The notes: a model not told the origin generated them from the sequence alone. Positions 1 through 7,640 are shown, counted from the first letter of the stretch. The stretch is 23,920 nucleotides of DNA from SCTD01 sp036675425 (GCA_036675425.1 JAKFFB010000256.1:1-23920); one strand, 5' to 3'. Numbers and translations are program-made.

Positions 1-1749
1 GGTCCGGGCCGGCACGAACGGCGCCGTCACCAGCAGCTCGACGTTGCGGCCCTCGGGCGCGCCGCGGCGCGCGTCGCTGCGCTCCTGCCAGTCGTTGGCG
101 GCGAGCTCGCGCGCCAGCGAGGCCAGCGCGCGGGAGGAGTCGAGCCGGCCGCCGTAGGACAGCGGCGCGTCGGCGTCGATGAGGGTGCCGAAGACCGACA
201 GCGTCCCGTCGCGGTTGTCGACGAGCTCGACCAGCCGGGCCTGCGTCGGCCAGTCGACGTGGGAGGCGGTGTTGATCTCCCAGAAGCCGCCGCCGTCCGG
301 GCGGGTGTAGGGCGTGACGCGGTTGACGTGCGTGTGCCCGTTGACCCAGGCGACGACGTTCGGGAACTCCAGCAGCAGCGCGGCGACCTCGGTGCCGAGG
401 ACGCGTGGGGCCGGGTCGTCGGCGAAGACCAGCATGTTGGTCATGCTGGCCACCGTGTGGTGGCTGAAGACCAGCACGAGCTTGTCGCGGCCCGGCCCGG
501 AGACGGCCTCCAGCTGGCTGCGCAGCCAGGCGAACTGCTCCTGGTCCAGCGACCCGCTGGACTCGCCGTTGGGGTTGACGCTGTCGAGCACGATCGCGCG
601 GACCTGCGGGGCCGGGTCGAAGGCGTAGTAGGCCGTGCCGGCCGCGACGTTCTCGGCCGTGAAGCCGTGCCCGAGCGGCGTGCCACCTGTCGTGAAGTGC
701 TCCTGCACGCTCTCGGTGCGCGAGATGATCCTGCGGTTCGGGTCGGCGGTGACCACCCGCGTCGGGGCGGTCGCCAGCGCGCCCAGCACCGTCGGGTCGG
801 CCTCGGTGAGCCCGCGCTGGAAGTCGTCCGGCGACATCCCGGCCGGCAGACCGACGATCTTGAGCGGACCCTCGGCGGCCAGCGTGAGCTGGAACGACTG
901 GGGGAAGTTGCCCTGGACCAGGCCGTCGTGGTTGCCGTAGCAGGAGTACCAGGGGCAGGAGAGCCCGACGGGCGTGAACGGCCGGATCGCCGCCTCCAGC
1001 AGACCGGGCACCACCGGGAAGCCGTGCAGCCGGCGCGCGTTGTCGTCGACCGCGCCCTCAGGGGTGCCGTCCGGGTGCCAGTAGTGCACGTCGTACGACA
1101 TCGCGTCCTGGTCGTGGACGCCCTCGAAGCGGTCGGCGGCCCCGCTGTTCGGCGTCACGGGCGTGCCGTCGAGCACGTCGATGCTCCAGCGCAGCTCGTT
1201 GAGCTGGGCGTTGTCGGTGTTGTCCCCCGTGCAGATGGCGAAGTCGAAGACGCGCCGGGTGACCGGACCGGCGCCGACGCGCTCCACGGACGCGACGATG
1301 CTGTCGGAGATCTGCGGCGTGAGCATCTCCTGCGGGCGGTAGGCCGCGCTGAAGACCAGCGGCTCGCCCGGCCCGTCGTTGTAGCGGTCGGTGAACTCCA
1401 CCCGCGCCGGCGACTGCGCGTCGATGACGTGGATGTCGGTGAGGTGCACGAAGGACAGCAGGGCCGTACGACGCAGCTCGCGACCGCTGCGCGGCGCCGC
1501 TCCCAGGTCGTCGCGCACGACGTGCGGCTCGCCCGGCCCGCTCGCCAGCCGGACGTAGCCCTGGTCGTTGACGGCGGTGCCGCGCACGACGGTGCTGTCC
1601 AGCGTCGTGCCCTCGGGCGCCAGCGCGGTCGGTGCGGCGACGGCGGCGCGGGCCGGGAAGGCCTGCAGTCCGCCGACGGCTGCCGCGCCGACGGCGAGGC
1701 CCTTCAGGACGGTACGGCGGTCGGGCTGCGGGGCGGGCGCGTCAGGCAT
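1..1749 (-). CDS. Tat-exported metallophosphoesterase, TIGR03767-like (3' end cut by window)
   Basis: The gene reads leftward off the window edge, leaving 583 codons without a stop. The N-terminus carries a twin-arginine signal (RRTVLK at residues 11-16, then an Ala/Gly-rich hydrophobic stretch), so export by the Tat route is likely. The phosphoesterase metal-site motifs appear in order: LTDIHVID, GDNTDN, YGNHDG, SHHT and NGHTHVN, which would hold a dinuclear metal centre. The overall pattern fits the actinobacterial family TIGR03767 (PPA1498-type metallophosphoesterases). The substrate is unknown. The ATG at 1747-1749 is chosen because it places the RR motif normally and has a -10-like CAGGCT six bases upstream. 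Family assignment is strong; function beyond phosphoester hydrolysis is not visible. Confidence 0.88.
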   Translation of the reverse strand, partial: MPDAPAPQPDRRTVLKGLAVGAAAVGGLQAFPARAAVAAPTALAPEGTTLDSTVVRGTAVNDQGYVRLASGPGEPHVVRDDLGAAPRSGRELRRTALLSFVHLTDIHVIDAQSPARVEFTDRYNDGPGEPLVFSAAYRPQEMLTPQISDSIVASVERVGAGPVTRRVFDFAICTGDNTDNAQLNELRWSIDVLDGTPVTPNSGAADRFEGVHDQDAMSYDVHYWHPDGTPEGAVDDNARRLHGFPVVPGLLEAAIRPFTPVGLSCPWYSCYGNHDGLVQGNFPQSFQLTLAAEGPLKIVGLPAGMSPDDFQRGLTEADPTVLGALATAPTRVVTADPNRRIISRTESVQEHFTTGGTPLGHGFTAENVAAGTAYYAFDPAPQVRAIVLDSVNPNGESSGSLDQEQFAWLRSQLEAVSGPGRDKLVLVFSHHTVASMTNMLVFADDPAPRVLGTEVAALLLEFPNVVAWVNGHTHVNRVTPYTRPDGGGFWEINTASHVDWPTQARLVELVDNRDGTLSVFGTLIDADAPLSYGGRLDSSRALASLARELAANDWQERSDARRGAPEGRNVELLVTAPFVPART

Positions 1750-1755
1750 GGGGGA

Positions 1756-1761
1756 AGCCTG
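1756..1761 (-). promoter_or_regulatory. Candidate -10 box (CAGGCT), leaderless-type
   Basis: On the minus strand CAGGCT lies six bases before the ATG of the metallophosphoesterase. It deviates from TANNNT at the first base, so it is one of the weaker examples of the -10 spacing seen across this window. Confidence 0.35.
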
Positions 1762-1806
1762 CCACCCCGCACGGCCCAGCAGGTGTCAGTCGCGGCGGAG
1801 CGGACA

Positions 1807-1812
1807 TAGGAT
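1807..1812 (+). promoter_or_regulatory. Candidate -10 box (TAGGAT) of the rsbW-sigF operon
   Basis: TAGGAT fits TANNNT and lies about 100 bp before the rsbW-like start. Transcription would begin just before, or at the edge of, the palindrome at 1817-1841. No convincing -35 and no SigF-type GTTT/GGGTA pair was seen. Confidence 0.35.
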
Positions 1813-1816
1813 CCGT

Positions 1817-1841
1817 CGGACCGGTGCGCGGCACCGGTCCG
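1817..1841 (+). promoter_or_regulatory. 25-bp palindrome upstream of rsbW-sigF
   Basis: Perfect 11-bp arms, CGGACCGGTGC and GCACCGGTCCG, flank a three-base GCG centre. It sits between the divergent metallophosphoesterase and rsbW genes, just downstream of the TAGGAT box. It could be a repressor site or a hairpin at the start of the rsbW-sigF leader; the sequence does not distinguish these. Confidence 0.5.
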
Positions 1842-1909
1842 CCCTGCTGCCCACCGAGCGGCGGGCACCTGAGCAGCTGACGCCGGCGCGACCGGCACCC
1901 GGAGGGGGC

Positions 1910-2380
1910 ATGGCGGAGAGCGACAGCACGTCCACGACGATCGGCACGGAGAGCGATGCGGCGGGTGCGCTGCAGGTGCCCGGCGAGGCCGGCCGTGACG
2001 TCGTCGTGCTCCGGCTGCCTGCGGCCGGTGCCTACCTGTCCGTGCTGCGCACCGCGACGGCGAGCCTCGCGTCCCGCCTCGACTTCACGATCGACGACAT
2101 CGAGGACCTGCGCATCGCCGTCGACGAGGCCTGCGCGATGCTGCTGACGCAGGCGATGAGCGGGGCCGACCTGGAGTGCCGCTTCGAGCTCACCGAGGAC
2201 GCGATCGACGTCGCCGTCAGCGTGCTGACGCTCGACGGGCAGGAGCCCTCGCGCGACACCTTCGCCTGGACCGTGCTCACCGCACTGGCCGGCGAGGTCG
2301 ACAGCTCGGTCGACGCCGAGAACCGCGTCACCCTCGTGCTCCGCAAGCGCAAGGCCGAGGACCTGGGGCTGCCGTCGTGA
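1910..2380 (+). CDS. rsbW: Anti-sigma factor / serine kinase, RsbW family
   Basis: A 156-residue protein with the small GHKL ATPase fold of anti-sigma kinases (HATPase_c_2). After about 30 variable residues comes a conserved core, including the N-box-like helix IAVDEACAMLL. Members bind and silence SigF/SigB-type sigma factors and phosphorylate an anti-anti-sigma partner. The ATG at 1910 is preceded by GGAGGGGG and gives the usual family length; an upstream in-frame extension is rejected. The TGA stop overlaps the GTG of the sigma gene (GTGA), suggesting translational coupling and a fixed ratio of the two proteins. No RsbV-type antagonist gene lies in the window. The symbol is by family; the mycobacterial equivalent is UsfX/RsbW. 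Confidence 0.88.
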   Translation: MAESDSTSTTIGTESDAAGALQVPGEAGRDVVVLRLPAAGAYLSVLRTATASLASRLDFTIDDIEDLRIAVDEACAMLLTQAMSGADLECRFELTEDAIDVAVSVLTLDGQEPSRDTFAWTVLTALAGEVDSSVDAENRVTLVLRKRKAEDLGLPS

Positions 2381-3273
2381 GCGAGGCCACCGGCGTGAAC
2401 GACGTCACGGCCCCGGCACAGGCGGACTCCCCCGACGCGGAGGCGCTGCCCGACCTGGACGCGCCCGCCCCCGACGTGGAGGCCGTGCCCCTCACCCTGC
2501 GGGCCGAGCGCACCGCGGCCGACCGGGCGCGCGCCCGCGAGATGTTCGAGCGCCTCGCCGCCATGCCGGAGGACGACCCGGCCCGCGTGCGGCTGCGCGA
2601 GCAGCTCGTCGAGGCCCACCTGCCGCTGGTCGAGTACCTCGCCCGGCGCTTCCGCAACCGCGGCGAGCCGCTCGACGACCTGGTGCAGGTCGCCACCATC
2701 GGGCTGATCAAGTCGGTCGACCGCTTCGACCTCGAGCGCGGCGTGGAGTTCTCGACGTACGCCACCCCCACGATCGTCGGCGAGATCAAGCGGCACTTCC
2801 GCGACAAGGGCTGGGCGATCCGGGTGCCGCGCCGCCTGCAGGAGCTCAAGCTCAGCCTGACCAAGGCGACCAGCGAGCTCTCCCAGCGCAACGGCCGCTC
2901 CCCCACGGTCGCCGAGCTGGCGCAGCACCTCGGGATGACCGAGGAGGAGATCCTCGAGGGCCTGGAGTCGGCGAACGCCTACTCCGCGGTGAGCCTCGAC
3001 GCCCCCGACGGCGGCGACGACGACTCCCCGGCCGTGGCCGACTCGCTCGGGATGATGGACGACGCGCTCGAGGGCGTGGAGTACCGCGAGTCGCTCAAGC
3101 CGCTGCTCGAGCAGCTCCCGGCCCGCGAGAAGAAGATCCTGATGCTGCGCTTCTTCGGCAACATGACCCAGTCGCAGATCGCCGCCGAGCTCGGCATCAG
3201 CCAGATGCACGTCTCGCGCCTGCTGGCGCGCACCCTGGCGCAGCTGCGCACCCGGCTGCTCGTCGAGGAGTAG
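2377..3273 (+). CDS. sigF: SigB/SigF/SigG-subfamily RNA polymerase sigma factor (group 3)
   Basis: A 298-residue alternative sigma factor with regions 2, 3 and 4. Region 2 has LVEYLARRF, DDLVQVATIGLIKSVDRFD and FSTYATPTIVGEIKRHFRDKG, and continues into WAIRVPRRLQEL. Region 3 is around SPTVAELAQHLG. Region 4 has the helix-turn-helix MTQSQIAAELGISQMHVSRLL near the C-terminus. This pattern is typical of the SigF family, which controls stress and stationary-phase genes and is held inactive by an RsbW partner. The GTG at 2377 overlaps the rsbW stop. About 50 acidic, Pro/Ala-rich residues precede the conserved region. The stop directly abuts the stop of the convergent membrane protein at 3274. Confidence 0.93.
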   Translation: MSEATGVNDVTAPAQADSPDAEALPDLDAPAPDVEAVPLTLRAERTAADRARAREMFERLAAMPEDDPARVRLREQLVEAHLPLVEYLARRFRNRGEPLDDLVQVATIGLIKSVDRFDLERGVEFSTYATPTIVGEIKRHFRDKGWAIRVPRRLQELKLSLTKATSELSQRNGRSPTVAELAQHLGMTEEEILEGLESANAYSAVSLDAPDGGDDDSPAVADSLGMMDDALEGVEYRESLKPLLEQLPAREKKILMLRFFGNMTQSQIAAELGISQMHVSRLLARTLAQLRTRLLVEE

Positions 3274-3636
3274 TCACTCGAAGGCTGCGCGCGCGGACGG
3301 CGCTGCCAGGTGCGCCAGCACCGCGACGGCGAGCAGCAGCACGGGCACGGCGGCGTACCAGACCTCGCCCTGCACCAGGCCCGCGCCGACCGGCAGAGCC
3401 AGCAGCTGGGCGAGCACCGCCGGCGCCATCGCCCAGCGGCGCGCGCCGGCGAGCGCCCGCGCGACCAGCAGCAGGCCCGCGCCGAGGGCCACGGTGAGGA
3501 GCGCTTCGAGGATCGTCGCGAGCCGGTCGAACGGCTCCCCCACCACGCCGGCGACGCCGTAGCCGACGCCGAGCAGCACCAGCACCCCGCCCTCGAGGGC
3601 GACGAGCAGGGCCGCGCGGTGCAGGGGCGTGCTCAC
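3274..3636 (-). CDS. Small integral membrane protein, unknown function
   Basis: A 120-residue protein with about four hydrophobic segments, roughly residues 7-30, 42-62, 68-85 and 92-110, separated by short Arg-bearing loops. I do not recognise a named family. The start is a GTG at 3634-3636 with no clear ribosome binding site but a TAGCGT box eight bases upstream, fitting a leaderless transcript. It is divergent from the diacylglycerol-kinase-like gene across only 34 bp and convergent with sigF with no gap. Confidence 0.7.
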   Translation of the reverse strand: MSTPLHRAALLVALEGGVLVLLGVGYGVAGVVGEPFDRLATILEALLTVALGAGLLLVARALAGARRWAMAPAVLAQLLALPVGAGLVQGEVWYAAVPVLLLAVAVLAHLAAPSARAAFE

Positions 3637-3644
3637 GGGTGCGC

Positions 3645-3650
3645 ACGCTA
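3645..3650 (-). promoter_or_regulatory. Candidate -10 box (TAGCGT), leaderless-type
   Basis: TAGCGT on the minus strand lies eight bases before the GTG of the small membrane protein. It sits back to back with the plus-strand box at 3659-3664, so the two promoters share the 34-bp intergenic space. Confidence 0.5.
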
Positions 3651-3658
3651 GCGCTGGC

Positions 3659-3664
3659 TACCCT
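3659..3664 (+). promoter_or_regulatory. Candidate -10 box (TACCCT), leaderless-type
   Basis: TACCCT, then six bases, then ATG. The intervening GGAGGG touches the ATG and is too close to work as a Shine-Dalgarno site, which favours transcription starting at the A of the ATG. Confidence 0.6.
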
Positions 3665-3670
3665 GGAGGG

Positions 3671-4591
3671 ATGCGAGCGCTCCTGGTCGTCAACCCGAAG
3701 GCCACGGCCACGACGGAGCGGATGCGCGACGTGCTGGCGCACGCCCTGGCCAGCGAGACCAAGCTCGACGTCGTCCAGACCCAGGCCCGCGGGCACGCGA
3801 CCTCGCTGGCCCGGCAGGCCGTCCTGGACGGCCTCGACGTGGTCGTCGCCCTCGGCGGCGACGGGACCGTGAACGAGGTCGTCAACGGTCTGCTGGCCGA
3901 GGGCCCCGTGCCGGGTCAGCCGGCGCTCGCGGTCGTCCCGGGCGGCAACGCCAACGTCTTCGCCCGGGCGCTCGGCCTGCCCGCGTCACCGGTCGACGCG
4001 ACCAGCCAGCTGCTCGAGGCGCTGCGGGCGAACCGCCGCCGGTCGATCGGGCTGGGCAGGGCCGACGGCCGCTGGTTCACCTTCTGCGCCGGTCTCGGGC
4101 TCGACGCCGAGGTCGTGCGGCGGGTGGAGCACAAGCGCGCCGACGGCCGCAAGGCCACGCCGTCGCTGTTCGTGCGGCAGGGCGTGCAGCACTTCTTCCT
4201 GCACGCCCGCGGCAAGGAGCCGACCATCACCGTGCACGCCGACGGCCACGAGCCGGAGCGGATCGGCCTGGCGCTGGTGTGCAACAGCGACCCGTGGACC
4301 TACCTCGGTCCCCGGCCGGTGCGCCCCTGCCCCGAGGCCTCCTTCGACCTCGGGCTCGACCTGTTCGGCCTGCGCTCGCTCGGCGCGGTCACCACGCTGC
4401 GGCACCTGCGGCAGATCCTGTCCAGCCGGCCGCGCCCGCGCGGGCGGGCGGTGCTGCTGCTGCACGACACCCCCGGCTTCCGCCTCGTGGCCGACGCCCC
4501 GCTGGCCCTGCAGGTCGACGGCGACGACCTCGGCGACCGGTCAGAAGTGGTGTTCCGGGCGGTTCCGGACGCCCTCGAAGTGCTGGTGTAG
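3671..4591 (+). CDS. Diacylglycerol/lipid kinase family protein (DAGK catalytic domain)
   Basis: A 306-residue cytoplasmic kinase of the DAGK_cat/YegS-BmrU superfamily, which transfers phosphate from ATP to lipid hydroxyls. The N-terminal strand reads LLVVNPKA. The nucleotide-binding signature GGDGTVNEVVNG is at about 62-73 and the second glycine loop PGGNANVFAR at about 90-99, with Asn where Thr is usual. The C-terminal half is the beta-sandwich domain ending in LQVDGDDLGD. The lipid substrate cannot be read from sequence. The location directly upstream of a whiB1-like gene recalls the mycobacterial Rv3218-whiB1 arrangement. The ATG at 3671 is supported by the -10 box and by the family N-terminus. 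Confidence 0.88.
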   Translation: MRALLVVNPKATATTERMRDVLAHALASETKLDVVQTQARGHATSLARQAVLDGLDVVVALGGDGTVNEVVNGLLAEGPVPGQPALAVVPGGNANVFARALGLPASPVDATSQLLEALRANRRRSIGLGRADGRWFTFCAGLGLDAEVVRRVEHKRADGRKATPSLFVRQGVQHFFLHARGKEPTITVHADGHEPERIGLALVCNSDPWTYLGPRPVRPCPEASFDLGLDLFGLRSLGAVTTLRHLRQILSSRPRPRGRAVLLLHDTPGFRLVADAPLALQVDGDDLGDRSEVVFRAVPDALEVLV

Positions 4592-4676
4592 CTGCGCGGT
4601 TGAGCCCGGCCGGGCGGGGGAACGAGGCCGGGAACCGCCTGCCGGAGCACCGACGTGACGAAGGTGACACGCGCCG

Positions 4677-4695
4677 GACCGAATCGCGTTCGGTC
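4677..4695 (+). promoter_or_regulatory. Upstream dyad 1 of the whiB promoter region
   Basis: Perfect 7-bp inverted repeat, GACCGAA and TTCGGTC, around a five-base centre TCGCG. It ends six bases before the larger dyad at 4702-4734. The two centres are about 32 bp apart, close to three helical turns, as expected for two regulator dimers on one DNA face. No known regulator was matched. Confidence 0.5.
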
Positions 4696-4701
4696 AACGC
4701 T

Positions 4702-4734
4702 TGCCACCGTTGCACCGGCGGTGCAAGGGTGGCA
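4702..4734 (+). promoter_or_regulatory. Upstream dyad 2 of the whiB promoter region
   Basis: A long hyphenated palindrome. The left arm is TGCCACC, one base, TTGCACC. The centre is GGC. The right arm is GGTGCAA, one base, GGTGGCA. Fourteen of fifteen arm positions pair, the exception being G opposite G. It lies about 57 bp before the whiB ATG. It could be an operator or a leader hairpin. A TTGACG at 4745-4750 could be a -35 element, but the -10 match is poor. Confidence 0.6.
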
Positions 4735-4790
4735 GCAACCGCGGTTGACGTGCGAGGGCGCGCAGCCGCAGACCCAGAGGAGTTGGACGC

Positions 4791-5042
4791 ATGGACTGGC
4801 GCCACCACGCGCTCTGCCGTGACGAGGACCCGGAGCTGTTCTTCCCCATCGGGACCACCGGGCCAGCTGCCACCCAGGTCGAGCAGGCCAAGGTCGTCTG
4901 CCGGCGCTGCCCCGCCGTCGAGCCCTGCCTGACCTGGGCCCTCGAGACCGGCCAGGACGCCGGCGTGTGGGGCGGCACCAGCGAGGACGAGCGGCGCGCG
5001 CTCAAGCGCCGCAGCGCCCGCGCCGGCATCCGCACCGCCTGA
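4791..5042 (+). CDS. whiB1: WhiB1/WblE-type iron-sulfur transcription factor
   Basis: An 83-residue Wbl protein. The four cluster-binding cysteines are C9, C37, C40 and C46 (C-x27-C-x2-C-x5-C), which hold a [4Fe-4S] cluster that reacts with nitric oxide in WhiB1. The turn motif GVWGG is at 58-62, followed by the basic tail RRALKRRSARAG that contacts DNA. The start MDWRHHALCRDEDPELFFP is almost the WhiB1/WblE consensus, so this is the essential housekeeping Wbl class that binds the primary sigma factor. AGGAG lies about nine bases before the ATG. The upstream 200 bp holds two dyads, suggesting specific control. It is followed 10 bp later by a small membrane protein gene. Confidence 0.95.
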   Translation: MDWRHHALCRDEDPELFFPIGTTGPAATQVEQAKVVCRRCPAVEPCLTWALETGQDAGVWGGTSEDERRALKRRSARAGIRTA

Positions 5043-5052
5043 TCTGCTCCCC

Positions 5053-5256
5053 GTGAGCCGCGAGCACTGGGTGTCCCCGCCCGTGGTCGCCCGGGAGGCC
5101 CCGCCGGCGTGGATCGCCGTCTGGCGCTTCCGCGTGCTGGCGCTGGTGCTGCTCGCCGCGCTGGTCGTGCTGGCGGTGGTCGTCTTCCGCCAGGTCACCG
5201 GCGCGAACGCGCAGGACCCCGGCATCGACGCGATCGGCGCGCTGCTGCTCCGCTGA
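5053..5256 (+). CDS. Small single-pass membrane protein, unknown function
   Basis: A 67-residue reading frame starting at GTG 5053. About 24 polar residues are followed by one strong transmembrane segment (LALVLLAALVVLAVVVF, about 29-45) and a short hydrophilic tail. It begins 10 bp after whiB on the same strand and is probably co-transcribed. No family was recognised. Support comes from the clean membrane segment and position; the start is uncertain because only weak ribosome binding sequence precedes it. Confidence 0.55.
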   Translation: MSREHWVSPPVVAREAPPAWIAVWRFRVLALVLLAALVVLAVVVFRQVTGANAQDPGIDAIGALLLR

Positions 5257-5276
5257 GGCGCCGTCGCTCGGCGGCC

Positions 5277-5474
5277 TCACCTGCCGAGCAGGACGTCCCG
5301 GTAGTGCTCGAAGGCCACGTGGGCACGCTCCTCGAGCACGTGCAGCAGGGCGATCACCTGCGCCGCGTCGACGTCGCCGGCCCGGAGCCGCTGCACCTCC
5401 TCGTGCAGCTCGTCCACGGCGTCCAGCCACGCGTCGCGCAGCCGCGCCGTGCGCAGCTCGACCGATGCCTCCAC
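5277..5474 (-). CDS. Small helical hypothetical protein
   Basis: A 65-residue, strongly helical, charged protein running from VEASVELRTARLRDAW to EERAHVAFEHYRDVLLGR. The GTG at 5472-5474 is preferred: the frame stays open upstream, but composition there changes to Cys/Trp-rich, non-coding-like sequence. No family was recognised. Heptad-like spacing of Leu and Val suggests a helical bundle or a small partner protein. It is divergent from the membrane protein at 5613. Confidence 0.5.
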   Translation of the reverse strand: MEASVELRTARLRDAWLDAVDELHEEVQRLRAGDVDAAQVIALLHVLEERAHVAFEHYRDVLLGR

Positions 5475-5562
5475 GAGACAGAGGTAACCCGTCGGAAGGC
5501 GCGGGGATGCCTGCTTCGTCCAAGATGCTCCGCATGGCACGCTCGGCTGGTCCGTTCGGGTG

Positions 5563-5581
5563 AGTCGTGCGTGGTACGACT
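5563..5581 (+). promoter_or_regulatory. Short inverted repeat in the divergent gap 5475-5612
   Basis: AGTCGT and ACGACT flank seven bases, about 30 bp before the ATG at 5613. It may be a regulator half-site pair. This 138-bp gap holds nothing else that I can assign. Confidence 0.3.
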
Positions 5582-5612
5582 GGACCAGGGCACAACACTG
5601 CGTGTTCAATGA

Positions 5613-6161
5613 ATGACTGAGCGTGACGGAGGCCGACCGGTGGACGCACGGACCCAGCCTCGGGCAGTCGAGCCCGGGGGGCAGGAGCACAGCGGGCTGC
5701 TCGTGACCGCGCTGATGGCCGGGGCGGCGGTCGAGGTCGCGCTGGCGACGGGAGTGGCGCTCGCCCTCGGGCTGCCGCCGGCCCGCGCCGTGGCCGCCGG
5801 CGCCGTGGTCACGCTGGCCGTGTCGACGGCGGCCGCGCTTGTCCTGTGCGGCTGGCTCGGTCTGCACCGGCGCCGGGCGCAGCCCGAGCTGGTCATTCCG
5901 CTCCCGGAGCCGGTGACCCTCGCCCGGCGCGACGCGCTCGAGCTGGTCGAGGCGGCCGAGTCCCGGCTGCTGCGCGCGGTCGAGATCGGCGCGCAGGAGA
6001 CAGAGCTGATGAGCTGCGCCCTGGACCTGCAGGCCGCCCGGCTGCGGCTGGCCCGCGTGCTGCTGGCCGAGGACGGCGAGCTGCCGCCGGCGCTCGAGCA
6101 CGAGCTCCTCGTCGCTCACCGCGGCACCTCAGACTGGCAGCGCAGCCCCCGCCTCACCTGA
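5613..6161 (+). CDS. Two-segment membrane protein with helical cytoplasmic tail
   Basis: A 182-residue protein. About 28 hydrophilic residues are followed by two Ala/Leu/Val-rich transmembrane segments, roughly 29-52 and 58-82, then RRRAQPE as a positive-inside anchor. A C-terminal helical domain of about 95 residues follows (RRDALELVEAAESRLLRAVEIGAQE and LQAARLRLARVLLAEDG). No family was recognised. Its 3' end overlaps the 3' end of the convergent histidine kinase gene by 33 bp. The ATG at 5613 is the only ATG or GTG before the first segment with normal coding composition after it. Confidence 0.65.
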   Translation: MTERDGGRPVDARTQPRAVEPGGQEHSGLLVTALMAGAAVEVALATGVALALGLPPARAVAAGAVVTLAVSTAAALVLCGWLGLHRRRAQPELVIPLPEPVTLARRDALELVEAAESRLLRAVEIGAQETELMSCALDLQAARLRLARVLLAEDGELPPALEHELLVAHRGTSDWQRSPRLT

Positions 6162-7634
6162 GCCGGGCAGCGGGACCCGCAGCTCGACGGTCGTCCCCGG
6201 TCCGTCGTGCGGCTGCAGGGCCAGCGCGCCCTGGAGCTCGCCCTCCACCAGGGTCCGCACGATGCGCAGGCCGAGCCGGGGTGAGGCCTCCAGGTCGAAG
6301 CCCGGCGGCAGCCCGGCGCCGTTGTCGACGACCTGCACCAGCAGCCCGGCGGGGTCGCGCTCGGCGCGGACGTCGATCCGCCCGGCACCCGGTCCCGGGT
6401 AGGCGTGCTCGACGGCGTTCTGCACCAGCTCGGTGAGCACCATCGCGAGGGCCGTCGCCACGGCTGCGGGCAGCTCGCCGAACGACCCCGTACGCCGGAC
6501 GGAGACATCCGCCTCGGGCGCAGCCACCTCGGCGCACATCGCCAGCACGCGGTCCGCGACCTCGTCGAACGGCACGTCGCCCTCGAGCGTCTGGGACAGC
6601 GTCTCGTGCACCAGCGCGATCGAGGCCACCCGGCGCACCGACTCCTCGAGCGCCGCGCGCGCCTGGGGCGAGTCGACCCGGCGGGCCTGCAGCCGAAGCA
6701 GCGCCGCGACCGTCTGCAGGTTGTTCTTCACCCGGTGGTGGATCTCCCGGATGGTGGCGTCCTTGCCCAGGATCTGCCGGTCCCGGCTGCGCAGCTCGGT
6801 CACGTCCCGCACCAGGACGAGCGCGCCGCGCGGCTCCCCGCCGGGCGCCAGCGGCAGCGCCCGGATCAGCACGGTCGCGCCCTGCGCCTCCACCTCGGAC
6901 TCCCGCGGCTCGCCGAAGCGGAGCACCGCGACCAGCGCGGCCGACCCGCGTGGCTCGTCGAGCGTGCCGGGCGCCGCCGTCAGCCGCGCGATGGTGTGGC
7001 CGAGGTGCGAGCCCAGCAGGTCGCCGGGGACGCCGAGGCGGCGGAAGGCCGAGAGCGCGTTGGGGCTCGCGTAGACGACGTGCCCGGTGCGGTCCAGCCG
7101 CACCAGGCCGTCACCCACCCGGGGCGCGTGCTCGGCGTCCGGGAACGCCCCGGCGAAGGGGAAGCGGCCCTCGCCGATCATCTGCAGCAGCTCGCCGGCC
7201 GTGGTGAGGTAGGTCAGCTCGAGAGCGCTCGGCATCCGGGTGGCGGCCGCCATCGACTCCCGCGTCAGCACGGCCACGGTCCGCGCGCCGCGGCGGACCG
7301 GGACGACCTCGGCGCGCACCCGCGCCCGCGGCGCCCACTCGACCTCGCCCTCCCGCAGGATCCGGCCGGTCGCGGCGGCCCGCTCGAAGCGCCGCGCCGC
7401 AGCCGCCGGGACCTCCGTCCCGACGAGGTCCTCCGGCCAGGTCGTCGGGCCGGTGGTCGGGCGCATGTGGGCCACGGTCAGCCAGGAGCCCTGGTCCGTA
7501 CGCACGCGGAGCACCAGGTCGGCGAAGGAGAGGTCGGCCAGCAGCTGCCACTCGCCCACCAGGCGGTGCAGCCAGTCGACGTCCTGCTCGTCGAGGCCGG
7601 TCCGGGATCGGACCAGGTCGGCGAGGGTGGACAC
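6129..7634 (-). CDS. pdtaS: PdtaS-type sensor histidine kinase (HisKA_2)
   Basis: A 501-residue soluble kinase matching mycobacterial PdtaS along its whole length. The N-terminal GAF-like domain includes VGEWQLLADLSFADLVLRVR. A PAS domain includes YASPNALSAFRRLG and ends at VLVRDVTELRSRDR. The HisKA_2 phosphoacceptor region is EIHHRVKNNLQTVAALLRLQARR, with the acceptor His at 299/300. The GHKL ATPase domain has ELVQNAVEHAY and DNGAGLPPGF. There are no membrane segments. PdtaS phosphorylates the antiterminator-type response regulator PdtaR, which is not encoded here. The GTG at 7632-7634 gives VSTLADL, matching the mycobacterial N-terminus, with TACGCT six bases upstream. It follows the 110-residue hypothetical gene by 23 bp. 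Confidence 0.93.
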   Translation of the reverse strand: MSTLADLVRSRTGLDEQDVDWLHRLVGEWQLLADLSFADLVLRVRTDQGSWLTVAHMRPTTGPTTWPEDLVGTEVPAAAARRFERAAATGRILREGEVEWAPRARVRAEVVPVRRGARTVAVLTRESMAAATRMPSALELTYLTTAGELLQMIGEGRFPFAGAFPDAEHAPRVGDGLVRLDRTGHVVYASPNALSAFRRLGVPGDLLGSHLGHTIARLTAAPGTLDEPRGSAALVAVLRFGEPRESEVEAQGATVLIRALPLAPGGEPRGALVLVRDVTELRSRDRQILGKDATIREIHHRVKNNLQTVAALLRLQARRVDSPQARAALEESVRRVASIALVHETLSQTLEGDVPFDEVADRVLAMCAEVAAPEADVSVRRTGSFGELPAAVATALAMVLTELVQNAVEHAYPGPGAGRIDVRAERDPAGLLVQVVDNGAGLPPGFDLEASPRLGLRIVRTLVEGELQGALALQPHDGPGTTVELRVPLPGSGEAGAALPV

Positions 7635-7640
7635 CCGCCC

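Noticed and set aside
259..1809. Long plus-strand frame of 516 codons
   Set aside because: It is the antisense shadow of the metallophosphoesterase, which has all its active-site motifs on the minus strand; the shadow is Arg/Gly/Val-rich without any motif.
3665..3670. GGAGGG as Shine-Dalgarno of the lipid kinase gene
   Set aside because: It touches the ATG with no spacer, so it cannot pair and position the start codon; a leaderless start from TACCCT fits better.
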